Assembly: GCA_023665245.1 (NCBI GenBank)
Contig: JAMPEH010000176.1
Coordinates: 1 to 5,386 of the forward strand
Reading direction: 5' to 3'
Length of the DNA: 5,386 bases
Origin: Muribaculaceae bacterium
Lineage (GTDB): Bacteria > Pseudomonadota > Alphaproteobacteria > Rs-D84
Below the pieces are notes generated by a model. The model was not told the DNA's origin and searched no databases. It was given only the letters and a program-made list of their open reading frames with translations. Shown here in pieces: positions 1 to 5,248 of this stretch (position 1 is the stretch's first letter; each line of letters begins with the position of its first letter). The position numbers were made by a program, and so were the translations under genes.

Positions 1-108
1 ATCGAGAGGATGGCGATAATCTTCAACGCACTTCCGGATAAGCGGAGCGAGAGGGATTCGTTTTCTGTATTCACGTTCTCCCTTAAAAACCAATTCGTTA
101 GGACACAT
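1..108 (-). CDS. 5' end of an unrecognised phage gene, truncated by the left window edge
   Basis: Thirty-six codons are open from an ATG at 106-108 to the window edge. The predicted N-terminus begins MCPNELVFKGEREYRKRIP and is rich in charged residues, with no signal peptide or membrane segment visible. An in-frame TAG lies two codons upstream of the ATG, so this is the first possible ATG start. The preceding sequence is A/T-rich and has no Shine-Dalgarno motif, like the other starts here. The gene follows a terminator (258-316) and a promoter-like region (172-199) with the same orientation, so it is probably the first gene of a new transcription unit. I do not recognise the family and assign no function. 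An antisense reading frame covers the same bases, but the minus-strand frame fits the gene direction and has a matching upstream signal. Confidence 0.5.
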   Translation of the reverse strand, partial: MCPNELVFKGEREYRKRIPLAPLIRKCVEDYRHPLD

Positions 109-153
109 ATTCTAAATAAGACAGTCACAAACGACACACATTGCCATGCACAT

Positions 154-208
154 AACTGTGTTTTGATGACACAAAATTACATCAAAAATCCTGAACAAAA
201 TCACAGTT
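154..208. repeat. Nested inverted repeats in the intergenic control region
   Basis: The inner pair is TTTTGATG (161-168) and CATCAAAA (180-187), perfect 8-base arms around 11 bases. The outer pair is AACTGTG (154-160) and CACAGTT (202-208), perfect 7-base arms. The left outer arm abuts the left inner arm, while 14 bases separate the right arms. The candidate -7 promoter box (172-179) lies in the central spacer. This arrangement suits an operator for a dimeric repressor or an RNA hairpin in a leader. The repeats are seen directly; the role is inferred. Confidence 0.55.
172..199 (-). promoter_or_regulatory. Candidate Bacteroidota-type promoter for the left-edge gene
   Basis: On the minus strand the sequence holds TTTG (196-199), a 16-base spacer and TAATTTTG (172-179). 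The second element matches the Bacteroidota -7 consensus TAnnTTTG exactly and the first matches the -33 TTTG box. The spacer is shorter than the roughly 19-20 bases usually seen, which weakens the call. Transcription would start near 165 and leave a leader of about 57 bases before the ATG at 108. It lies downstream of a terminator and upstream of a gene start, as a promoter should. Confidence 0.35.
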
Positions 209-257
209 TTTTATTAAAATTTCGTCTTCTCAGACTTGATATGAACGTCAAAATGGT

Positions 258-316
258 TAATTAAAGTTAAAAGACAAGGTGGACCATCCGCTGTCAGCTG
301 GACGGAAACCACCTTG
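258..316 (-). terminator. Rho-independent terminator closing the antirepressor-terL-DUF1320 unit
   Basis: Perfect 8-base arms CCACCTTG (309-316) and CAAGGTGG (275-282) form the outer stem. An inner TCCG/CGGA pair (303-306 with 287-290) extends it. On the minus strand the stem is followed by TCTTTTAACTTTAATTAA, a T-rich but interrupted tract. It starts about 35 bases after the DUF1320 stop codon and before the next gene start. The plus strand has no T tract after the stem, so it should act only on minus-strand transcription. The 10-base palindrome TTGCCGGCAA (314-323) overlaps its first arm. Confidence 0.7.
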
Positions 317-350
317 CCGGCAAAATATAGAAAGAAGGAATTGCTATTCG

Positions 351-1490
351 TCAGGTCAGCCACGGATTCTCGTAGGGATTGAACTCCCTCTGGAAAGTGG
401 CGCACGCCCAGTCCACCTTTGGCTGGCAGGAATCCTTCTCCCTCTTCCTGGGGAGCTGGGGATTAATCTTGAACTTTGAGGCGTTATAGAGCCACAGCAT
501 AGAGTCCTCGTAAGCCCATCTGCGTGTCTCGGGTATGTTCGTCGGGGCGATTATCGAATGGAGGTGATAAAGGGCTATGCGGCTCAGGTGCGCTACCACG
601 TTGGGGTTCCTGGGGTCTTCCCTCGTTATGTTGATTCCGTCCTCCAGCTTGTCGGCGTTGGGGTTGAGTATGGGATAGAACACCGTGCCCTCGGCGACGA
701 CATAGTCACGGACGCCATCAGACCAGTCATACTCCAGTTCCTCCGAATAGTCGCCTATCAGTCCCCATGCGTCATCTTCCTCCGGGGTCAGAACAGGCTG
801 CGGATCACAAATCTCATCACTTGGAGTATCGTCACCAGCCACAATATCGGAAGGGCCACCAGGAGCATCGCCTCCGTGTATATCTCCGTCCAATCCGTCT
901 TTTTCTTTTTCATCTGTCAGATATTGGTAAAATTGTCCGTTGTAATGGCAAACCTGGTCTTTCTCCCATTCCATGTTTGGCTCCCATTCGGTTATCTCTG
1001 CCTCCTTCCACGCGTTGACTCCGGGAAGGCGTATCTCGCCTGCCTCATATCCGTGGGGAATCTGGCATATCCAGTATTCAGTGCCGAACTTGACCGGGTC
1101 GCCCTTGGCATACATCCTGAGCTGGGAGTATTTTTTCGCACGGTCCATCAGTCCGGGCGTGACGAAACCGTCGACGTGCTTCCAGTATTCGAGCTTAGTT
1201 GGTTTCTTCAGCCCGTTGATGCTCGCCAGTGTCTTGAAAATCTCACCGTCATGCTTTATGTACACGTTGCCCGGATATGACACATAAGGGGAATGCTCAC
1301 GGATATTCTTTCCGACGGCGAGCAGTTTCTCTATCTCATAATACTGGTCCAAATATTCAAGCATCTGCATTTCCGCGCGCTGTTCCGCCTGGGGCACACG
1401 GAGCGGCATGTCACGGATGATCTGCCTCATGTGTTCCTCTGTCGCTATGCAGTTGTAATCCTTGTCTGTCAGGAATCGTATGTACGCCAT
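351..1490 (-). CDS. Mu gp36-like (DUF1320) head-tail connector-type protein with inserted carbohydrate-binding-like modules
   Basis: The 379-residue protein is probably a structural component of the head-tail junction. The N-terminus (1-61, starting MAYIRFLTDKDY, with a helix around 34-58) and the C-terminus (about 291-345, holding VVAHLSRIALYHLHS and YEDSMLWLYNASK) together resemble the Mu gp36/DUF1320 fold, usually only about 130-150 residues. Between them lie three repeats of an aromatic-rich pattern like CBM5/12 modules: 62-106 (VYIKHDGEIFKTLAS, then YWKHV), 118-166 (YAKGDPVKFGTEYWI, then AWKEAEI) and 168-245 (WEKDQVCHYNGQFYQYL, then AWGLI). The third is split by an acidic, Gly-rich linker at 193-240. 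The tail after 345 is basic and then aromatic. The ATG at 1488-1490 lies 18 bases after the terL stop, with no Shine-Dalgarno, so the two are probably co-transcribed. Base composition is about 50-55% GC, like the terL extein. The family call is moderate; an adaptor or decoration protein is the main alternative. Confidence 0.65.
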   Translation of the reverse strand: MAYIRFLTDKDYNCIATEEHMRQIIRDMPLRVPQAEQRAEMQMLEYLDQYYEIEKLLAVGKNIREHSPYVSYPGNVYIKHDGEIFKTLASINGLKKPTKLEYWKHVDGFVTPGLMDRAKKYSQLRMYAKGDPVKFGTEYWICQIPHGYEAGEIRLPGVNAWKEAEITEWEPNMEWEKDQVCHYNGQFYQYLTDEKEKDGLDGDIHGGDAPGGPSDIVAGDDTPSDEICDPQPVLTPEEDDAWGLIGDYSEELEYDWSDGVRDYVVAEGTVFYPILNPNADKLEDGINITREDPRNPNVVAHLSRIALYHLHSIIAPTNIPETRRWAYEDSMLWLYNASKFKINPQLPRKREKDSCQPKVDWACATFQREFNPYENPWLT

Positions 1491-1508
1491 TGCAATAGTT
1501 GTTTTATA

Positions 1509-4184
1509 TTAATAGTCAAACTCGCCGTATACCACGTCATCGTCGCCCACGGTGGTCACTATGTCGGTGTTCACTGTGCGGTACGAGCTGTATTCGCCGC
1601 TAAGGTAATAGATGAGGGCGTAGTCCAGGCAGTCTGAGAAGTGGCCGTATTTTTCCACCCTCTCGCCGCTCTCGTTGAGCACCTTTTTCTTCTCCTTAGT
1701 GCCGTCCGGGTTTTTCTTCTGGTAGGCGAAGTCCTCTATCAATCTGTGGCACCTGGGGTCTATCTGTATCTTCCAGCCGTTGTAACCGTTTAACAGCTCG
1801 TTTATGAACTCCAGCCTGGTGATGTGGGCAGGCTGCTTGCCAAGGAGCTGTATCTTCGGGTTAAGGACGGCGTTGGTCATGTTCTTGTTCGCTATGGTGA
1901 AGTTGTTTACCCCTTCCTCGGTCTGGGTCGAACGTGCGAGACCGGCAGGGTCGCCTGTGAGCAGCACTCCCCCGACATGACCCTCCTTCATAAGCTGGGA
2001 AGCCACCCACCGGGAGAAAGCCGGCGTGTTGTTGTGGTTGTCCTTGGGATAGCCCACATATTCAGGGAACACATAAACCTCCTTATCCTCATAGTTAATT
2101 TGGATGGGGAGGCAGCTCATATAGGGATTGACATTGAAGTCGAAACTGAGAATTAGCGGTTTCATTTTGTCGTACTTCAGCTCCTTCAGATTGTGGAAGA
2201 GGTGTTTGTCCCCGTCGAAGTTCCAGTAGGCGGCCATCTTGTTGCTGGTGGTGAATCTCCAGTCGCCGTACAACAGGCGGTCACGGTCTGCCTTGTTGCG
2301 GAGTTTGATGAGCTTGTTGTAGTAGATGGCGCGGAACTTCTCGTCGGGGTTGTCGAAAAGGCTGAAGGGGATGTAACGGTAGCCCTTGGGAAGTTCCACC
2401 GGGTCTCCTTCGTCAGTCATTACGAACGTGCTCCTGACCCATCCAAGGCAGGGGTTGGTCGAGCAGACCGTCTTACCCACCACAAAAGTCTCAGCGACCT
2501 TGTAACGGATACGTGAGGATAATGTTTCCACGGCTTTTTCAGGGACTTCCGACACCTCGTCAATAAAACACCCGGTGATTTCCAGCGATCCAAGGTTGTT
2601 GTAATTAGGGTCCTGCGGTGAGGGCGCGAGCTCCATCGCCATAATCTCTGAGCCGTTCCAGAACGTGATCGTGTAGAACTGGTTGTTGATATGGTAATGG
2701 ACATCCTGTTTGAGTCCCCATTCCTTCAGCACGTTCTTCAAAGTCAGCCAGGTTGACTCCAGCAATGTCTTTCTCACACGTCGGGCGACCACCATGCGGA
2801 TTCCCTCGAACTGGATGCAGCTCAGTGTGAGCCAGCAGCAGCCGAGATATGAGTTGTGGGTGACTGTGAAGTCATTAACTACATATAAGCCTGATGGATC
2901 GTCAACTGTGATGCAACGTCCTTCTCGTAGCCCTATATATTCAATGTCTTCAATACGTTTCCCTAGTTCAGAAAATCCTCCATTATATTCGTATTTAGCT
3001 CTTTCTTTTTTACGTTTTAAACCGCACAAATCAGGATTTATCTTTGTTCTAATTTGAACGTCATAATGATCGGAGCATTGAACATATTCACCAAATTCAT
3101 TCTTATATCCTGATTTGTGTTGAGTGACAGTGGCTACTCCACCAAGAGACCGAACAATAAAAGCAACATCTTCTGCAAGCCGTTCACTGGTAGAGGTGTA
3201 TATGATATGACCTCGACTATCGAAATAACCATCGGTGTCAATTAAACCCTGCATCAAAGATATTCTATCCTCAATAGAAGCCATTTTATATGAATCAGGG
3301 ATAAAATGGTTTTGTGAACGATTTCCGGCGATTCCTAATTTTTTCAATGCTCCTACCAAAGCTTCATCTTTGATATAATATGTTTTAGCCTGATTATTGG
3401 GTTTTGTGTTACAATGGCTCATGTCATAACCTGCTGAGATGAAGCGGTCTCTGATTTCTTCATCCATTGTTGTAAATTGGACAGCGTTACATTTGACATA
3501 CGTATCTACAATGCTTCCATCGCCTATAAGCGCGCCTAAAATATAAGGATCTATGTTTGCACTGCGTTTGCCCATAGTGAATTTTACGGGTTCTGTCAAC
3601 GGAATTATCAAGTGCATGCCTTTGTAAGAACCCTGCTTCTTTCTTTGGTACCACTTATACATTTCGATGGTTTCCCAAATTTTATTTGTGCTGATATTGT
3701 TAAACTTGGCTCTTTTTAACTTTTTTCGGCTTTCGTGACATTCCCACAAATGCCCCTCGGAACAATCCACATAAGTGCCGTCCACAAAATGAACCCTGTA
3801 ATATGGATGTGTTTCAATCGGGTGTAATTGTATAATTTTTTGCATTCCACCCGTTTTGGGGTTTGTAATAATGCTGCCTTTACTTAAATCTCTTAACTTT
3901 CTGAAACCGAACGGAGTACAAACATCACTGTCCAGCAAAGTTTGCTTTCCACCGCCGGCCGAACCGCCCATCAATATCTGTTCAGGAATGTTGGTGCTTC
4001 CGCATTTGCTGCAAGTCGGTATGTACACCTGATGACCGTTGCGGTCAAATCCGTTTGGTTTCATGACGAGTGAAGACCCGCAAACACTGCACCTGTTAGG
4101 CATCAATGCCTGCCAAACTTCCAATTGTCGCTCTGAAGGTTTGAAATTTATCGTAAGTCCCTTCGGTTTTTCCAATCTTGCCAT
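1509..4184 (-). CDS. terL: Terminase large subunit (TerL) interrupted by an in-frame intein
   Basis: TerL is the packaging motor. Its ATPase pumps DNA through the portal into the prohead, and its nuclease cuts concatemers. The precursor is 891 residues; removing the intein (81-444) leaves 527, a usual TerL length. ATPase motifs: an N-terminal Gln motif (PSERQLEVWQAL, 17-28), Walker A GGSAGGGK-S (73-80 plus Ser445), Walker B CFIDEV with Asp542-Glu543, and a coupling motif CSTNP (574-578). The RNase H-like nuclease has Asp682 in LSFDFNVNP, Asp745 in LLTGDPAG and Asp851/Asp854 in FSDCLDYAL. All key residues are present, so the spliced enzyme should be active. A four-Cys zinc-ribbon-like segment (Cys32, 35, 58, 61) sits before Walker A. 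The ATG lies 3 bp after the antirepressor stop, implying co-transcription. No small terminase subunit is recognised nearby. The motif order makes the family call near certain. Confidence 0.96.
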   Translation of the reverse strand: MARLEKPKGLTINFKPSERQLEVWQALMPNRCSVCGSSLVMKPNGFDRNGHQVYIPTCSKCGSTNIPEQILMGGSAGGGKQTLLDSDVCTPFGFRKLRDLSKGSIITNPKTGGMQKIIQLHPIETHPYYRVHFVDGTYVDCSEGHLWECHESRKKLKRAKFNNISTNKIWETIEMYKWYQRKKQGSYKGMHLIIPLTEPVKFTMGKRSANIDPYILGALIGDGSIVDTYVKCNAVQFTTMDEEIRDRFISAGYDMSHCNTKPNNQAKTYYIKDEALVGALKKLGIAGNRSQNHFIPDSYKMASIEDRISLMQGLIDTDGYFDSRGHIIYTSTSERLAEDVAFIVRSLGGVATVTQHKSGYKNEFGEYVQCSDHYDVQIRTKINPDLCGLKRKKERAKYEYNGGFSELGKRIEDIEYIGLREGRCITVDDPSGLYVVNDFTVTHNSYLGCCWLTLSCIQFEGIRMVVARRVRKTLLESTWLTLKNVLKEWGLKQDVHYHINNQFYTITFWNGSEIMAMELAPSPQDPNYNNLGSLEITGCFIDEVSEVPEKAVETLSSRIRYKVAETFVVGKTVCSTNPCLGWVRSTFVMTDEGDPVELPKGYRYIPFSLFDNPDEKFRAIYYNKLIKLRNKADRDRLLYGDWRFTTSNKMAAYWNFDGDKHLFHNLKELKYDKMKPLILSFDFNVNPYMSCLPIQINYEDKEVYVFPEYVGYPKDNHNNTPAFSRWVASQLMKEGHVGGVLLTGDPAGLARSTQTEEGVNNFTIANKNMTNAVLNPKIQLLGKQPAHITRLEFINELLNGYNGWKIQIDPRCHRLIEDFAYQKKNPDGTKEKKKVLNESGERVEKYGHFSDCLDYALIYYLSGEYSSYRTVNTDIVTTVGDDDVVYGEFDY
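2853..3944 (-). mobile_element. Class 3 intein with LAGLIDADG homing endonuclease, inside the TerL P-loop
   Basis: This 364-residue element runs from Gln81 to Asn444 of the TerL precursor. Its ends are fixed by the flanks: GGSAGGGK before and SYLGCC after rejoin as a standard Walker A motif. It has block A (81-93, with VCTPFG), block B (GTYVDCSEGHLW, His145 and Trp147), block F (RCITVDD, Cys424) and block G ending VTHN with Ser at +1. Residue 1 is Gln, so classical N-terminal acyl shift is impossible. The Trp-Cys-Thr triplet (147, 424, 442) is the class 3 signature, in which the block F Cys attacks the N-terminal splice junction. The endonuclease has LGALIGDGS (216-224, Asp222), Lys300 in HFIPDSYK, and LMQGLIDTDG (310-319, Asp318), so both catalytic acids are present. 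Sampled GC is 30-33% against 48-52% in the extein, consistent with transfer. Both splicing and homing appear intact. Confidence 0.95.
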
Positions 4185-4187
4185 AAT

Positions 4188-4991
4188 TCAATTTGACTTG
4201 TTACCAAGGAATTTGTCAATAAAATACGCCAGACCCTTAGTGGTGACTTTCGTTGTCCTGGTGGTGATGACGGAGCCGTCCCTTTGGTCAACTCGTGTCC
4301 CCTTTGTGACTTTAAACAATTCTAAATCCATAGCCCTTTGAGTCGGCATATTATAATACTCTCCACGAGTACCTAAATATCCATTCTTTCTCAACCAAGA
4401 AAATAATCTGTTTTGTCCTATATTTTTACAGCCATTCTGATTGAGTATTGTTGCGAGTTCTTTTACCAAACATACAGTATTGGAAGATGTGACGGAATCG
4501 TAAAACAACACCTTTGGCTCATTCTCCTTATTGATCTTTTCGGCAATCATCTTGGCTTGTTCCGCTTCCAATCGTTTTTGCCGTTCTTCTTTTAAGTTTG
4601 TGGCAAGACGAATCAAAACATCAGGATTCAATAATGCTTCCTCAATCTTCTGAGAGGTTAGATAACCTCCATGTTTACGAATAGACGGGAGAACATCAGA
4701 TGTGACCCATTTACGGAATGGTTTAGCTTTTTCTGCTTCACTTCTGAGTATTGCCATATATAATCCACTTTCTGAAATATAGGTAACTTTTTGATTTCTA
4801 CCAAGATTATCAATGGTGTCCATTAAGCGGACATCATCTTCATCAAGTCTTGCTTTGACATTGCGATGGTTTTGAATGCCAAGAGCCATACATACATCGG
4901 CAAGACAAAACATAGGTTCATTATTGTCAGCAATGATTACACGGACTTCACCAAACTGTGAATTTTGAAAGATTTGAATATTGTTTTTCAT
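4188..4991 (-). CDS. Phage antirepressor, Bro-N plus KilAC (ANT) domains
   Basis: The 267-residue protein is a predicted DNA-binding antirepressor of the kind that interferes with a phage repressor and favours lytic growth. Bro-N covers about 1-110, with FGEVRVI, FCLADVCMALGI and the family's characteristic ISESGLYMAILRSEAEKAKP followed by RKWVTSDVLPSIRKHGGY. A charged, probably coiled-coil stretch (about 125-158, KEERQKRLEAEQAKM) follows. KilAC covers about 163-262, with NTVCLVKELATILNQNG, LFSWLRKNGYLG and KVTTKGLAYFIDKFL. I chose the ATG at 4989-4991; a TTG five codons upstream (5004-5006) is possible but less likely. The stop lies 3 bp before terL, so the two are probably co-transcribed. 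That places a lysogeny-control type protein where a small terminase gene might be expected. One sampled 60-base line is 28% GC and another 42%, below terL, which may indicate separate acquisition. The domain calls are firm; the in vivo target is unknown. Confidence 0.9.
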   Translation of the reverse strand: MKNNIQIFQNSQFGEVRVIIADNNEPMFCLADVCMALGIQNHRNVKARLDEDDVRLMDTIDNLGRNQKVTYISESGLYMAILRSEAEKAKPFRKWVTSDVLPSIRKHGGYLTSQKIEEALLNPDVLIRLATNLKEERQKRLEAEQAKMIAEKINKENEPKVLFYDSVTSSNTVCLVKELATILNQNGCKNIGQNRLFSWLRKNGYLGTRGEYYNMPTQRAMDLELFKVTKGTRVDQRDGSVITTRTTKVTTKGLAYFIDKFLGNKSN

Positions 4992-5021
4992 TGTGAGTTT
5001 CCACAATTAAAGTTGCATCCA

Positions 5022-5029
5022 CAAAAATA
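5022..5029 (-). promoter_or_regulatory. Possible -7 box (TAnnTTTG) upstream of the antirepressor
   Basis: The minus strand reads TATTTTTG, an exact match to the Bacteroidota -7 consensus, 30 bases before the chosen ATG. Transcription would start near 5015 and leave a leader of about 25 bases. No TTTG is found at the expected -33 distance, so only half of a promoter is visible. The same T-rich run directly follows the foldable element at 5032-5090 and could instead be the T tract of a terminator-like structure. Some promoter is expected between the terminator at 5136-5167 and the gene. Confidence 0.3.
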
Positions 5030-5031
5030 AG

Positions 5032-5090
5032 TGAAGGAAAGGCTGTGGAATTACCCTTGTCATCCGGCAGCTACCCCGGACTATCCTTCA
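5032..5090 (-). other. Foldable non-coding element, possible three-way junction RNA
   Basis: TGAAGGA (5032-5038) and TCCTTCA (5084-5090) are perfect 7-base complements that close a 45-base interior. Inside, TCCGG (5063-5067) pairs with CCGGA (5076-5080) around an 8-base loop, and AAGG (5039-5042) can pair with CCTT (5055-5058). A closing stem with two interior hairpins would be a three-way junction. The element is G/C-rich within an otherwise A/T-rich spacer and lies 41 bases before the antirepressor ATG. I compared it by eye with the core motifs of hammerhead and twister ribozymes and saw no match. A leader RNA, a small RNA with its own terminator, a protein-binding site or a packaging site are all possible. 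The strand is assumed from gene direction. Confidence 0.4.
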
Positions 5091-5130
5091 TTTTGTAATA
5101 GTGTGGCACGGAACAAATAGCCGCAGAAAA

Positions 5131-5156
5131 GTGAAACAAAAACCGCCCTGTTTCAC
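5131..5156. repeat. Perfect 8-base inverted repeat overlapping the right-hand terminator
   Basis: GTGAAACA (5131-5138) and TGTTTCAC (5149-5156) are exact reverse complements separated by 10 bases. The right arm shares bases 5149-5156 with the stem and loop of the terminator, so the two hairpins cannot form together in one RNA. The alternative pairing could stabilise a transcript end or compete with termination; either role is inference. Confidence 0.5.
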
Positions 5157-5167
5157 AACAGAACGGT
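5136..5167 (-). terminator. Rho-independent terminator after the right-edge gene
   Basis: On the minus strand ACCG (5164-5167) and CTGTT (5157-5161) pair with AACAG (5148-5152) and CGGT (5142-5145) across a GTGA loop, with a TT/GG internal mismatch. The stem is followed at once by TTTTTG (5136-5141) and then TTTCACTTTT. The order of stem then T tract fits transcription moving leftward. It lies 81 bases after the stop codon of the gene entering from the right and separates that gene's transcription from the antirepressor unit. Confidence 0.75.
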
Positions 5168-5248
5168 ACTCAAAACGAAATAACAAATTATAACTTAACC
5201 TTTTAACCTAAAAATTAGAAAAACAAATCCAATCAATCTTACCCTTTG

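Noticed and set aside
10..264. An 84-codon plus-strand open frame at the left edge
   Set aside because: It runs against all accepted genes and through the inverted repeats and promoter-like box, and its translation is low in recognisable features. The minus-strand frame starting at 108 fits better.
214..405. A 63-codon minus-strand frame that starts inside the DUF1320 gene and runs past its stop
   Set aside because: It passes through the terminator hairpin at 275-316 and overlaps DUF1320 in another frame. I see no sign of a programmed frameshift site.
558..1280. A 240-codon plus-strand open frame opposite the DUF1320 gene
   Set aside because: It is fully antisense to a gene with recognisable domains, and its translation shows no family motif. 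Long antisense frames are common opposite genes of moderate GC.
2420..2704. A 94-codon minus-strand frame overlapping terL
   Set aside because: It is an out-of-frame shadow of the Walker B and coupling-motif region of TerL; its Ser/Arg/Thr-rich translation is typical of a frame-shifted reading.
2853..3944. The terL insertion as a group I or group II intron instead of an intein
   Set aside because: The reading frame is continuous through the insertion, and protein-splicing blocks A, B, F and G with a terminal His-Asn are present at exactly the right places.
4992..5006. A TTG start five codons upstream of the antirepressor ATG
   Set aside because: The ATG at 4991 opens directly into the Bro-N domain. 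The five extra residues add nothing to the domain, and TTG is a rarer start.
5032..5090. A tRNA or a known self-cleaving ribozyme in the folded element
   Set aside because: There is no TpsiC-like TTCGA motif or acceptor stem of tRNA type, and no hammerhead CTGATGA/GAAA core or twister core could be seen on either strand.
5195..5209. Direct repeat TTAACCT at 5195-5201 and 5203-5209
   Set aside because: Seven-base repeats in an A/T-rich spacer are expected by chance, and only two copies are present.
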